DNA of 64,000 nucleotides from positions 1-64,000 of the forward strand of contig JBCCGG010000003.1 in the NCBI GenBank assembly GCA_039029395.1. The letters run 5' to 3'. Both the position numbers and the translations under genes were made by a program. Below the pieces are notes generated by a model. It searched no databases and was not told where the DNA came from. It saw nothing but the letters and a program-made list of their open reading frames with translations. The stretch comes from JBCCGG01 sp039029395 (GTDB lineage Bacteria > Pseudomonadota > Alphaproteobacteria > Kiloniellales > JAKSDN01). This document shows positions 52,037 through 60,921 of the stretch, piece after piece. Numbering within the stretch: position 1 is the first letter of the stretch; each line of letters starts with the position of its first letter.

Positions 52037-52641
52037 GCCTGCGTGCCCTGGCGGAGTTCCTGCGCAGGACGAAAGCGGCCGGCGATCGCTTTTGCACCAG
52101 GGTGCGGCGCCTGTCCGAGCATTTTATCGTCGCGCTGCGCCGCCCGCCCGGGACGCCACTGGTCTACGGGTCGGAAGACGAGCCGTACGTGCAGGAGCTG
52201 GCCAAAGCCCAGGCCAACCTGCAGCTCTCGGCGCACCGGCGTCTGGTTAATTTCGCCGAGCGCCAGGCGGCGCGCGGCTGCCGGGTGCCCTGGGCCGCGG
52301 TGGTCGGGGACCAATCCGACTACTTCAACCTGGTCGCCGCCCGGACAGGCCGGGAGGACCTCAAGCGCGCGCCCTACGCCGAGGTCCACGAGATGCTGGG
52401 CTATGGCGAGAAACTGGAAGCCTGGCGCCATGCCACCGACGGCTCCGTCGCTATGGCCTGGGTGGTGCAGACTTGCGCCGCCACGGACAATATAGTCCCG
52501 GACGATCGGTGCCGGCCGCGTCCGGGCAGTCCGAGCGACGTTCTGGTCGGCCGTACAATCATCGCGCCCGAAGTGAGCCTCAGAAGGCGCCTCAAGCTGA
52601 GCCAATTCGACCGCCGAAAAGACTGTCCCCGGCGGATCTGA
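52033..52641 (+). CDS. Hypothetical protein 5 of a five-gene operon
   Basis: 202 residues, basic, starting MSLRALAEFLRRTKAAGDRF. It has the central segment HRRLVNFAERQAARGCRVPW and a helical region around EVHEMLGYGEKLEAWRHATD. The last 40 residues (after about 52520) are Arg/Pro-rich and low in structure. In another frame, 52560-52736 encodes a Pro-rich linker and a helix, SPADLINDVLQQTPIA, so a frameshift or a different true C-terminus is possible. Function unknown. Confidence 0.7.
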   Translation: MSLRALAEFLRRTKAAGDRFCTRVRRLSEHFIVALRRPPGTPLVYGSEDEPYVQELAKAQANLQLSAHRRLVNFAERQAARGCRVPWAAVVGDQSDYFNLVAARTGREDLKRAPYAEVHEMLGYGEKLEAWRHATDGSVAMAWVVQTCAATDNIVPDDRCRPRPGSPSDVLVGRTIIAPEVSLRRRLKLSQFDRRKDCPRRI

Positions 52642-52780
52642 TCAACGACGTTCTGCAACAGACGCCAATTGCGCACGCCAACGAAGCCACGTCGCGAAGG
52701 CTCTTTACAGCGGCTGGCCCGGCGGGCGAGATTTGAGCTTATAGCAAGCGACCACTCCCCCCGGCAAACCGGACATGCCC

Positions 52781-54829
52781 ATGGCCCGCGACCCGCGCTA
52801 CGATATCCTCTTCGAGCCCATCAAGATCGGGCCGGTGACCGCCAAGAACCGCTTCTTTCAGGTGCCCCACTGCACCGGTATGGGCCATGCCATGCCGCGC
52901 GCGCTGGCGGCCATGCGCGGGGTCAAGGCGGAAGGCGGCTGGGGTGTTGTCTGCAGCGAGTACTGTTCGATCCACCCGAGCTCCGACGACGGCACGCCGT
53001 CGACCAGCCTGTGGGACGAGAGCGACGTGCGCGACCAGGCGATCATGGTCGAGGCGGTGCACGCGCATGGCGCGCTGGCCGGCTGCGAGCTGTGGTACGG
53101 CGGGCTCAAGACCGGCAACCCGATCACCCGGGACATCCCGCTTGGCCCGGTCAGCCGGCCGGTGATTCCGCCCGACCCGGTCCAGACCCGGGCGATGGAC
53201 AAGGCCGATATCGCGGCCTTTCGAGGTTGGCACCTGGCGGCGGTCGAGCGCGCGCTCCAGGCCGGCTACGACTTGGTCTACGTCTATGCCGGGCACGGCT
53301 ACCTGCCTATGCAGTTCCTGTCCCGGCGTTTCAACGACCGCAGCGACGAATACGGCGGCAGCTTGGAGAACCGGGCGCGCCTGCTGCGCGAGCTGATCGA
53401 GGACACGCGCGAGGCGGTCGACGGCAAGGCCGGCGTGGTGGTGCGCCTGGCGGTCGAGGAGCTCGAGGGCGAGAGCGGCCTGACCGCCGATGGCGAGGGC
53501 CGTGCCCTGGTCGAGATGCTGGCCGAGCTGCCCGATCTGTGGGACGTCAACATCTCGACCTTCGACAACGACGCGCGCACGTCGCGCTTCGTCAAGGAAG
53601 CGGCTCAAGAGCCCTACGTCAGCTTCGTCAAGCAAGTCACCACCAAGCCGGTGGTCGGCGTCGGCCGCTTCACCTCGCCCGACACCATGGTCTCCCAGAT
53701 CAAGCGCGGCATCTTGGACATGATCGGCGCGGCGCGTCCTTCGATCGCCGACCCCTTCCTGCCCAAGAAGATCGAGGAGGGCCGGCCCGACGACATCCGC
53801 GAATGCATCGGCTGCAACATCTGCGTGATCAACCACGCCCTCTCCTCGCCGATCCGCTGCACCCAGAACCCGACCATGGGCGAGGAGTGGCGCAAGGGCT
53901 GGCACCCGGAGGTGATCGCCCCCAAGGCCAACGACGACCCGGTGCTGATCGTCGGCGCCGGGCCGGCAGGCCTGGAATGCGCCCGCGCGCTCGGCCGGCG
54001 CGGCTGCGAGGTCCACCTGGCGGAATCGACCACCGAGCTGGGCGGCCGGGTCAGCCGCGAGACTAAACTGCCGAGCCTGGCAGAATGGGTTCGGGTACGC
54101 GATTACCGGGTCAACCAGATCCTGCCCATGCCCGAGGTCAACGTCTATCGGGACAGCCACCTGGGCGCCGCCGAGGTGCTGGAGTTCGGCTTCCCCCGGG
54201 TCGTGCTGGCGACCGGCGCCACCTGGCGGCGCGACGGCGTCGGCCGGGCCAATCGCTTCCCGGTGCTTGACCCGGCCTTGGCCCAAGTCTTCACCCCGGA
54301 CGACGTCATGGCAGGCGCGGAGGTTCCAGGCCCGGTCCTGGTGTTCGACGACGACCACTACTACATGGGTGCGGTGGTCGCCGAGAAGCTGCGCGACGAC
54401 GGACTAGACGTGACCTTGGTAACGCCGGCGGGCGTGGTCTCCGCCTGGACCGGCTTCTCCCTTGAGCAGCATCTGATTCAGACCCAGGTCCTGGAGAAGG
54501 GCGTCGAGGTCGTGACCGGCCACAGCCTGAGCGCCTACGACGGCACCACCGCCGAGCTGGCCTGCGTCTTCACCGGCAAGACGATCGAGCGCTCCTATGG
54601 CGCGGTGGTCACGGTCACTGGGCGCCATCCCAACGATGCGCTCTATCACCTGCTGGCAGACGATCCGGCCGCGCTTCAGGATGCCGGGATCAAATCGGTG
54701 ACCCGGATCGGCGATTGCAACGCGCCCGGCGTCATCGCCGCCGCGGTCTACGCGGGCCACCGCTACGCCCGGGAGCTCGATGCCCCGGAAGACGCGCCGC
54801 TCCGGCGCTTCGAGCGGGCGGCGGTGTAA
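52781..54829 (+). CDS. Trimethylamine/dimethylamine dehydrogenase-like FMN, 4Fe-4S flavoenzyme
   Basis: About 682 residues. An Old-Yellow-Enzyme barrel with FMN comes first, then a 4Fe-4S site (CIGCNICVINHALSSPIRC) near 345-363 and an ADP/FAD-binding half (VLIVGAGPAGLECARALGRR). It follows Methylophilus TMADH: start MARDPRYDILFEP, cysteinyl-FMN Cys in QVPHC (C30 of the mature enzyme), Tyr60 in SEYCSI, and the Tyr/His pair of VYAGHGYLP. TMADH oxidatively demethylates trimethylamine and donates to ETF. The aromatic residues around TMADH Trp264 are altered, so the substrate may be another amine. ATG at 52781 matches the family start; 52775 is in frame. Confidence 0.88.
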   Translation: MARDPRYDILFEPIKIGPVTAKNRFFQVPHCTGMGHAMPRALAAMRGVKAEGGWGVVCSEYCSIHPSSDDGTPSTSLWDESDVRDQAIMVEAVHAHGALAGCELWYGGLKTGNPITRDIPLGPVSRPVIPPDPVQTRAMDKADIAAFRGWHLAAVERALQAGYDLVYVYAGHGYLPMQFLSRRFNDRSDEYGGSLENRARLLRELIEDTREAVDGKAGVVVRLAVEELEGESGLTADGEGRALVEMLAELPDLWDVNISTFDNDARTSRFVKEAAQEPYVSFVKQVTTKPVVGVGRFTSPDTMVSQIKRGILDMIGAARPSIADPFLPKKIEEGRPDDIRECIGCNICVINHALSSPIRCTQNPTMGEEWRKGWHPEVIAPKANDDPVLIVGAGPAGLECARALGRRGCEVHLAESTTELGGRVSRETKLPSLAEWVRVRDYRVNQILPMPEVNVYRDSHLGAAEVLEFGFPRVVLATGATWRRDGVGRANRFPVLDPALAQVFTPDDVMAGAEVPGPVLVFDDDHYYMGAVVAEKLRDDGLDVTLVTPAGVVSAWTGFSLEQHLIQTQVLEKGVEVVTGHSLSAYDGTTAELACVFTGKTIERSYGAVVTVTGRHPNDALYHLLADDPAALQDAGIKSVTRIGDCNAPGVIAAAVYAGHRYARELDAPEDAPLRRFERAAV

Positions 54830-55187
54830 GACCGAGGCCTTGCGCTCCGCCACCAATTAATCTCTATCGTGGAGAGCTTTGGCACAAGAAACTCGGATTC
54901 TATATCATCATTATCTGATATGATCTTGATATCGCTTGAGGATTTTTTGGAGAGCTGTCCAAATTCCGAGAGGGGTGTAGGTCCTCTCTAATATCCCTAA
55001 GGAACGACCCCATGCAACGGTCCGTGCCAAAGCCTTGAGATGGAATTTAACAAACGAAATAAATCGCTTAATATTAGATAGTTAGATATACCTTCTGATA
55101 AGTTAGGTGATATTTCTAAGAAAGGTCGATTCGACATGAAACTCGCCGACTAAAAGGACTCTCCGAGACCGGCACGATAGAAGAGTG
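54830..55187. other. AT-rich intergenic region without a recognisable gene
   Basis: 358 bases between convergent genes, markedly AT-rich. It contains short palindromes, for example ATATCA and TGATAT near 54902-54921 and GAGAGG and CCTCTC near 54970-54990. I see no open frame of convincing quality and no clear terminator. It may be a decayed remnant. Confidence 0.5.
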
Positions 55188-55778
55188 CTAGGCGCGGCGC
55201 GCCAGATCGGCCACCGTGTCCACGTCGTCGAGCTCTTCCAGCAAGGCGACCCGGGCGCCCCCGAGGTTGGCCAGGGTATCAGCGCGGGCGTGGGCGCCGC
55301 CCCAGCGCACGCCGTCGAAGGGCGTACGCAGCACCGGACGGCGGCGGGTACCGATCAGCCAGTAGCCGCCGTCGCTCGCCGGGCCGAGAACCCAGTCATT
55401 GTCGCCCAGGCGCTGGAAGGCCTGGGCCACGTGGCGCGCTTGGATACCGGGAATGTCCGAGCCGACGATCACCACCGGGCCCGGCGGCAGGGCCGCCATG
55501 ACCCGGGCCATGCGCGCGCCCAGGTCACCCGTGCCTTGGGCGATCACCCGCCCTGCCTCCGGCCAGAGGCCGCCGGGCGCGCCGGCCGCCCGGTCGGGTG
55601 TGACCGCGAGCCGGCAGCCCCAGCGCGGGTCCCGGCCCAAGCGCCGCAGCAGACCGGCGGTATTCGTGCGGTGAAAGCGCAGGGCCGCGACCTGGCCGAT
55701 GTCCCGGGCCAGGCGCCGCTTGACCGTGCCCAGCCGCGGCGCCCGGGCGAAGATCACCAGATGACGGGCGAGACTCAT
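55188..55778 (-). CDS. TIGR04282-family nucleotidyl/glycosyltransferase (DUF2064)
   Basis: About 196 residues. The Rossmann-like CofC/GT-A type fold starts at HLVIFARAPRLGTVKRRLAR, continues with VVIVGSDIPGIQARHVAQAF (Asp motif) and ends DDVDTVADL. ATG at 55778 overlaps the stop of the upstream glycosyltransferase gene by 4 bases. These two families are almost always paired; a role in glycolipid or glycoconjugate assembly is assumed but unproven. Confidence 0.88.
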   Translation of the reverse strand: MSLARHLVIFARAPRLGTVKRRLARDIGQVAALRFHRTNTAGLLRRLGRDPRWGCRLAVTPDRAAGAPGGLWPEAGRVIAQGTGDLGARMARVMAALPPGPVVIVGSDIPGIQARHVAQAFQRLGDNDWVLGPASDGGYWLIGTRRRPVLRTPFDGVRWGGAHARADTLANLGGARVALLEELDDVDTVADLARRA

Positions 55779-56464
55779 CCGTAAAGTCGGCGCAGCCAGG
55801 CCGGGGGCAAGCCGAGGAAATAGAGACTCAAGAGGCATAGATTGCGCGCCGGCCGGGCCCACCAGCCATCCCGCCGATAGCGCTCTGCCGAGGTCACCGC
55901 GGCGCCGTCAAAGGCGATCAGGCGCTTGGCACCGAGCCGGCGCACCAGGTCCACGTCCTCCATCAGAGGATAGGCCCGGTAGCCGCCGACGTCCTCGTAG
56001 AGCGACCGGTGGATCAGGAGGCCTTGATCCCCGTAGGGCAGGCTAAGGCGGCGGCAGCGCCAATTGGCGAGCTGCTCGACCCGCCTCGCCTGGGCCGAGT
56101 CGTCGTCGAGCACGAGGCGAAAGTAGGCGGCCCTTCGGTCAGACCCGTTTTCGTTGATGAACCGGCCGACCGCCTGGCTCCAGCCCCGCGCCAGCGCCGT
56201 ATCGGCATGGAGGAACAGCAGCCAAGGACCCTTGGCCGCTTCGGCCCCGGCCGCCAGTTGCCGGCCCCGGCCGGGTGCGCCGGCGGCAAGCAGCCTGACC
56301 CTGTCGCCGGCCAGGCGCTGAGCAAAGGGCTCGTCCGCAGCCCCCCCGACCACCAGGACTTCGCGAGTTAGGCCGCTGCCCTCCTCGAGGGCTCGCAGGG
56401 TGGCCGGCAGGCCGGGCGCAGCGCCCAACGCCGGAATAATGATCGATAAGCTGCTGTCGGTCAT
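55775..56464 (-). CDS. TIGR04283-family glycosyltransferase (GT2)
   Basis: 229 residues. GT-A fold with SLSIIIPALGAAPGLPATLR at the start, the metal-binding LFLHADTALARGW (DxD-like) near 91-103, and YGDQGLLIHRSLYEDVGGY followed by EDVDLVRRLG. A C-terminal hydrophobic segment (LCLLSLYFLGLPPAWL) suggests membrane association. ATG at 56464. Translationally coupled to the TIGR04282 partner. The sugar donor is unknown. Confidence 0.9.
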   Translation of the reverse strand: MTDSSLSIIIPALGAAPGLPATLRALEEGSGLTREVLVVGGAADEPFAQRLAGDRVRLLAAGAPGRGRQLAAGAEAAKGPWLLFLHADTALARGWSQAVGRFINENGSDRRAAYFRLVLDDDSAQARRVEQLANWRCRRLSLPYGDQGLLIHRSLYEDVGGYRAYPLMEDVDLVRRLGAKRLIAFDGAAVTSAERYRRDGWWARPARNLCLLSLYFLGLPPAWLRRLYG

Positions 56465-56735
56465 TTCGGTCTGATAGCACAGCTGAGGCGCGAGGAAAGG
56501 AATTCAAGGTAAAGCCGCCGTGATCCAGGAGAACGTTCCCAGTACCGCCGGTCAGATCCTCACAAGGCCGGTCAAATTTTAACCATCTTATAAAGATTGG
56601 GCTGTGTTGGCTTAGGCCCGTTAACGATTTCGGCGCCGCGCGCTTGACGCTGCGATCACGATGCGCCTGCTAAACCGCTCCGCAGATAAACGTCTCGACT
56701 TGCGAAGAAATGGGGTTCCGGAGGAGCTTTTAGCG

Positions 56736-56927
56736 ATGGAGATAGGTGGGTTCGTGAAGCGCTTTTGGACGGAGGAGTGTGGGGTCTCGTCCGTCGAGTA
56801 TGCGCTTCTCCTGGCCGTGGTCGCCGCAGGTATCGCGGTGGCCGCGGGTAGTCTAGGTACCGCGGTTTCGAGCGAGGTCAACGAGGCAACCGACTGCCTC
56901 AACGACCAGGCCAGCTGCGGCACCTGA
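56736..56927 (+). CDS. Flp/Fap-type pilin
   Basis: 63 residues. A short charged leader (GGFVKRFWTEECG) is cut after Gly by a prepilin peptidase, followed by VSSVEYALLLAVVAAGIAVA, the Flp hydrophobic core with the conserved Glu-Tyr. Forms the tad-type adhesive pilus. ATG at 56736 with GGAGG about 10 bases upstream; a longer frame from 56661 is unlikely. No tad/cpa genes are adjacent, so it is an orphan pilin here. A strong terminator follows. Confidence 0.9.
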   Translation: MEIGGFVKRFWTEECGVSSVEYALLLAVVAAGIAVAAGSLGTAVSSEVNEATDCLNDQASCGT

Positions 56928-56946
56928 TTTCTCTGTCGTTTTACTA

Positions 56947-56981
56947 AGGGGGGGTGTGGGCCGCACCCCCCCTATTTCTTT
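56947..56981 (+). terminator. Rho-independent terminator after the pilin gene
   Basis: A 10-bp stem rich in G/C (56947-56956 pairing with 56964-56973) with a 7-base loop is followed by ATTTCTTT. It lies 20 bases past the pilin stop. Confidence 0.85.
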
Positions 56982-57043
56982 GCGGTCCCGCGTAGATTTC
57001 GTTTGTTCTTGTTTTGTTCTAATTGGTGCGCTAAGCTCGCGCC

Positions 57044-58126
57044 ATGGACACACCGCTACCCGATCTTCCCCAAAAGGGCCGAGGCGCGGTCAGCAATCAG
57101 GTCGGCCGATTCGAGCCCTATCGCAAGCAACAGACCGACGATGGCTGGCGGGCCGCGCGCGAACATGTCCCGCCGCGCTTGGAAACCAGCGTCAGCCCGG
57201 ACACGAGCCGCACGGTCATCGCGCGCAATCAGTCGCCCGACGTCCCCTTCGACCGCTCGATCAACCCTTACCGTGGCTGCGAGCACGGTTGCGTCTATTG
57301 TTTCGCCAGGCCGACCCACGCCTTTCTGGGGCTCTCGCCGGGACTCGATTTCGAGACCAAGATCCTGGCCAAGCACGATGCTGCCACGCTCCTGGCAAGC
57401 GAGCTGGCGCGGCCCGGCTACCGCCCGGAAGTGATCGCGCTCGGCGCCAACACCGACCCCTACCAGCCGATCGAGCGGCAGCTCGGGATCACCCGGGGCG
57501 TGCTTCAAGTGCTGGCCCGGGCCAAGCACCCGGTCATCATCGTCACCAAGTCGGACCTGGTTTTGCGCGACAAGGACATCCTCGGGCCAATGGGCCGGGC
57601 TGGCCTGGCCCGGGTCATGGTCTCGGTCACCACCCTGGACCGGGGCCTGGCCCGGCGCATGGAGCCCAGGGCGCCGACCCCGGCCAAGCGCCTGCAGGCG
57701 ATCCGCGGCCTCACGGAAGCCGGCGTGCCCTGCGGGGTCTTGGCCGCGCCGATGATCCCGGCGCTCAACGACAGCGAGCTGGAGGCGATCCTGGAAGCCG
57801 CCGTGCGCGCCGGGGCCGGTACCGCCGGCTACGTCTTGCTGCGCCTGCCCCTGGAGATCAAGGAGCTGTTCGAGGAATGGCTGGCGGCCCATTTCCCGGA
57901 CCGCAAGGCCCACGTGCTCAACCTCATGCGCGAGACCCGGGGCGGCAAGCTCTACGATTCCACCTGGCGGGTGCGCCAGCGCGGCACCGGCGTCTACGCT
58001 CAGCTGCTCGCCCGACGCTTCAAGCTGGCCTGCAAGCGCCTGGGGCTGGCGCGCGAGCGCGACGAGCTGGATGTCAGCCAGTTCGTCCCGCCACCTTCGG
58101 ATCGGCGGCAGCTGTCACTGTTTTGA
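57044..58126 (+). CDS. PA0069-family radical SAM protein
   Basis: 360 residues. Cluster motif RGCEHGCVYCFARPTHAF (C-x3-C-x2-C) near 78-95, preceded by INPYRG, and an AdoMet-binding stretch (ALGANTDPYQPIER). The family resembles spore photoproduct lyase-like radical SAM enzymes (Rv2578c group), whose reaction is not known. ATG at 57044. Confidence 0.9.
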   Translation: MDTPLPDLPQKGRGAVSNQVGRFEPYRKQQTDDGWRAAREHVPPRLETSVSPDTSRTVIARNQSPDVPFDRSINPYRGCEHGCVYCFARPTHAFLGLSPGLDFETKILAKHDAATLLASELARPGYRPEVIALGANTDPYQPIERQLGITRGVLQVLARAKHPVIIVTKSDLVLRDKDILGPMGRAGLARVMVSVTTLDRGLARRMEPRAPTPAKRLQAIRGLTEAGVPCGVLAAPMIPALNDSELEAILEAAVRAGAGTAGYVLLRLPLEIKELFEEWLAAHFPDRKAHVLNLMRETRGGKLYDSTWRVRQRGTGVYAQLLARRFKLACKRLGLARERDELDVSQFVPPPSDRRQLSLF

Positions 58127-58206
58127 AGAGGTGGCATCTCATTACTCGAGCCAGGCCATTCGATTTCATGCTTGGCCCCTATATGGCGGGCTGATACCTA
58201 GGACTC

Positions 58207-59172
58207 ATGGTACGCCTCAGCATCGAGAGAATTGAGTCCGCCGTCTCCAACATCGACAGTGTGTTTCTCAACACGCCGCAATACATATGCCCGCACCTCA
58301 GCGTGGCGCTCGGATGCCGTGTCCTGCTGAAAGTCGAGACGATAAATCCGATCAGGTGCTTTAAGGGCCGTGGGACAGAAACGGTCTTATCGCGATTGGA
58401 CTCTTCCGCGGCGTCGAAATCGGTCGTTTGCGCGAGCGCCGGAAACCTGGGCCAAGCCCTAGCGTTCAGTGCAAAGAAGCGAGGGTTTGGCGTGACCGTC
58501 ACCGCGTCGGCCGCTGCCAATCCGCTGAAGCTGGAGCGCATGAAGGCCTTGGGCGCGGAGGTCGTTTTGGTCGATGGCGAGATTGAGGCCGCGCTCGAGG
58601 CGGCAATCGATCATTCCAATGAAACCGGCGCGGTCTTGGTCGAAGACAGCAAGAATCTCGACACCTGTGAGGGTGCCGGGACGATCGGGCTCGAGCTTTC
58701 CAACTTGCCCTTTGCCTTGGACACGGTGCTGATCTCGCTTGGTGCCGGCGCCATGGCGAGCGGCGTCGGATACGCCGTGAAGAGTCGCCGCCCGGATACA
58801 AAAATCGTTTGTGTTCAGCCCGAAAACGCACCGGCGCTGACCCGGTCGTTCTTGGCAGGCCGCGTCGTCGAATCGGGCCCGCCCAAAACGATCGCCGATG
58901 GCGTGGCTGGAAGATACACCATTCCCGAAGTCCTCGACGACCTGCTCGACATCGTCGATGACGCGGTGTTGGTGAGCGAAGACAGCATTATCGCGGCGAT
59001 GCGCTTGCTCTATCAGTGTTCCGGATTGGTCGTCGAGCCCGCGGGCGCTCTGGGCGTAGCCTTTATGCTGGAAAATCCGGAGCGTTTTCGCGGGCAATGC
59101 GTCGCCACGGTTTTGTGTGGAAGCAATGTCGCGCCAGACGACTTTGAGAAGTGGGTGCTACACGGGGCCTAG
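58207..59172 (+). CDS. PLP-dependent threonine/serine dehydratase-like enzyme (fold type II)
   Basis: 321 residues. The PLP lysine is in CFKGRGTE near residues 50-57, followed by SAGNLGQALAFSAKKRG (substrate loop) and a glycine loop ISLGAGAMASG. A conserved C-terminal LCGSN binds the pyridine nitrogen side. Fold type II, about the length of short threonine/serine dehydratases without ACT domains. It probably deaminates or racemises a hydroxy-amino acid; the exact substrate is not clear. Confidence 0.85.
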   Translation: MVRLSIERIESAVSNIDSVFLNTPQYICPHLSVALGCRVLLKVETINPIRCFKGRGTETVLSRLDSSAASKSVVCASAGNLGQALAFSAKKRGFGVTVTASAAANPLKLERMKALGAEVVLVDGEIEAALEAAIDHSNETGAVLVEDSKNLDTCEGAGTIGLELSNLPFALDTVLISLGAGAMASGVGYAVKSRRPDTKIVCVQPENAPALTRSFLAGRVVESGPPKTIADGVAGRYTIPEVLDDLLDIVDDAVLVSEDSIIAAMRLLYQCSGLVVEPAGALGVAFMLENPERFRGQCVATVLCGSNVAPDDFEKWVLHGA

Positions 59173-59233
59173 CTAAGTCTTGTCATTCAGCAATGAGGTC
59201 GAGGCCCATCATTTGCGCAGGGCTGCGCCAAGT

Positions 59234-60241
59234 TTACCGCGCCGTTAGGTCCCGAAACGCCGTGGCCCCCGCCCCGCTCTCGGCTGCCAACATCGCGTGA
59301 ATCACAGCCCGGCTCATGCAGTCGGCGGCGGCGGCGCCCAACGCGTTGATCGCCGGCGCCTCGGGCGCCGCGAAGAAGCCGTCGGCCTCGGGCAGCGGCT
59401 TGGCGCCGGTGCCGAGCGCGAACAGGGCGTCGCCGTCGAACATGGTGTGGGCCGGCCGGATCGCCCGGGCCAAGCCGTCGTGGGCCATCTGGGCCACCTT
59501 GCGTGCCTGGGCCTTGGTCAGACGCCCATCGCAGGCGACCAGGCCGATCGTCGTGTTCCGGCCCGGCTTGCCTTCGGCCGCCGCCTCGGGCAGGCGCACC
59601 GCGCGCCGGCCCAGGTCGCCGAACTCGCCGGCCAGCTCCTGGCCGATCTCCCAGGGTTGGCCGCTCGCCGGGTCGATCGTCGTGCCCAGGGAGTTGACCG
59701 CGACGATGGCACCCACCGTAAGGCCGCTGTCGAGCACCAGGCTGGCGCTCCCCAGGCCGCCCTTCAGCGGTCCCGAACAGGCGCCCGTCCCCGCGCCCAC
59801 ACAACCCATGGGAATCGGTCCGTCGCGCGCCGCCTCGCACGCCTGCCGGCCCCAGTCCGCGCTCACCGGCGGCACGAAGTCGGCGCCCCGGCCCAGATCG
59901 AACAGCATGGCGGCCGGCACGATCGGGGCCACCTGGCCGTCGCCAAGCGGAAAGCCCCGGCCCTGCCCGGCAAGCCAGCGCACCACGCCGTCGGCGGTGG
60001 CGAGGCCGTAGACCGAGCCGCCGCTCAAGACCACGGCATCGACCCGCTCCACCAAATTGCTGGGGTCCAGCAGATCGGTTTCCCGCGTGCCCGGTGCCGA
60101 GCCGCGCACGTCAACCCCGGCGACCGCCGGCGGCTGGCACAACACCACCGTGGTGCCGCTCGCCGCCGACGGGTCGCTGAAGTGGCCGACCTTAAGACCG
60201 GCTACGTCGGTCAGGGCGTTGTGACGGCCCGGCCGGCTCAT
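59234..60241 (-). CDS. P1/NylC-type Ntn hydrolase (S58 family)
   Basis: 335 residues. The DmpA/OAT fold starts NALTDVAGLKVGHFSDPSAA with a VDAVVLSGGSVYGLATADGV block. The autocatalytic site appears as GRNTTIGLVAC near residue 230, giving an N-terminal Thr nucleophile as in the nylon-oligomer hydrolase NylC, not Ser as in DmpA. It should self-cleave into alpha and beta chains and hydrolyse amide bonds. ATG at 60241 overlaps the upstream GST stop by 4 bases. The natural substrate is unknown. Confidence 0.85.
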   Translation of the reverse strand: MSRPGRHNALTDVAGLKVGHFSDPSAASGTTVVLCQPPAVAGVDVRGSAPGTRETDLLDPSNLVERVDAVVLSGGSVYGLATADGVVRWLAGQGRGFPLGDGQVAPIVPAAMLFDLGRGADFVPPVSADWGRQACEAARDGPIPMGCVGAGTGACSGPLKGGLGSASLVLDSGLTVGAIVAVNSLGTTIDPASGQPWEIGQELAGEFGDLGRRAVRLPEAAAEGKPGRNTTIGLVACDGRLTKAQARKVAQMAHDGLARAIRPAHTMFDGDALFALGTGAKPLPEADGFFAAPEAPAINALGAAAADCMSRAVIHAMLAAESGAGATAFRDLTAR

Positions 60242-60909
60242 GAGCCGTCGCCGCCCGTGGACTCCTGCCAGGCGATCAGCTCCCGGCGCACCTTCTCCAG
60301 CAGGGGCCCGGATTTCGGCCGAGCGATCACCAACTCAGTGCAGCGCCTGACGGCGGGACAGGCCGCGACGATATCCTCGGTGGTTTCCAAGCCGTAGTTC
60401 GCCCACATGGCCATCAACAAATCCGCCAGGCTGAAGCGGTCGCCCAGATTGTAGGGGCCGTTGTCGGCCAGCATACGGTCGAGCACCGACCAGCGCTCCA
60501 TGGCAAGCGCAAGGGCCGCGGCCTTGATTCGCGGGGCGTCCGCCGGATCGCTGGAAAACCGCCCGGCGTAGAAAAACCGCTTGGCATGGGGCTCGATGTC
60601 GCTCACCACGTAGAAGATCCGGCTCAGGAAAGTCCCACGCAAGGGATCGTCGGGTGCCGGCGCCAGATCGGTCACGCGGTGGCGGTCGGCCAGATAGACC
60701 ATGATCCCGGCGACCTCGTGAAGCACCGGGCCTTCGGGTGTCTCGAGCGCGGGCACCAAACCGGCCGGATTGAGCGCCAGAAACTCAGGCGTGCGATGCT
60801 CGCCCTTGATTGGATCGACCGGGCGCAGCTCGTAGTCCAAGCCGGCCTCCTCGAGCACCATCTGAGCGCCGACCGAGCGAGTCACCCCGCCGCCGTAGAG
60901 TACGTACAA
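60238..60909 (-). CDS. Glutathione S-transferase family protein
   Basis: 223 residues. Thioredoxin-like N-domain (MYVLYGGGVTRSVGAQMVLE; PALETPEGPVLHEVAGIMVYLA with the glutathione-site) and a helical C-domain (YNLGDRFSLADLLMAMWANY). Transfers glutathione or acts in detoxification. Coupled by overlap to the P1 hydrolase gene and 12 bases after a second GST. Confidence 0.9.
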   Translation of the reverse strand: MYVLYGGGVTRSVGAQMVLEEAGLDYELRPVDPIKGEHRTPEFLALNPAGLVPALETPEGPVLHEVAGIMVYLADRHRVTDLAPAPDDPLRGTFLSRIFYVVSDIEPHAKRFFYAGRFSSDPADAPRIKAAALALAMERWSVLDRMLADNGPYNLGDRFSLADLLMAMWANYGLETTEDIVAACPAVRRCTELVIARPKSGPLLEKVRRELIAWQESTGGDGS

Positions 60910-60921
60910 GAGCCGCCTCCC

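Noticed and set aside
56956..58194. 412-codon frame overlapping the radical SAM gene
   Set aside because: Low-complexity Arg/Pro/Gly/Ala translation; the CxxxCxxC radical SAM motif is in the other frame.
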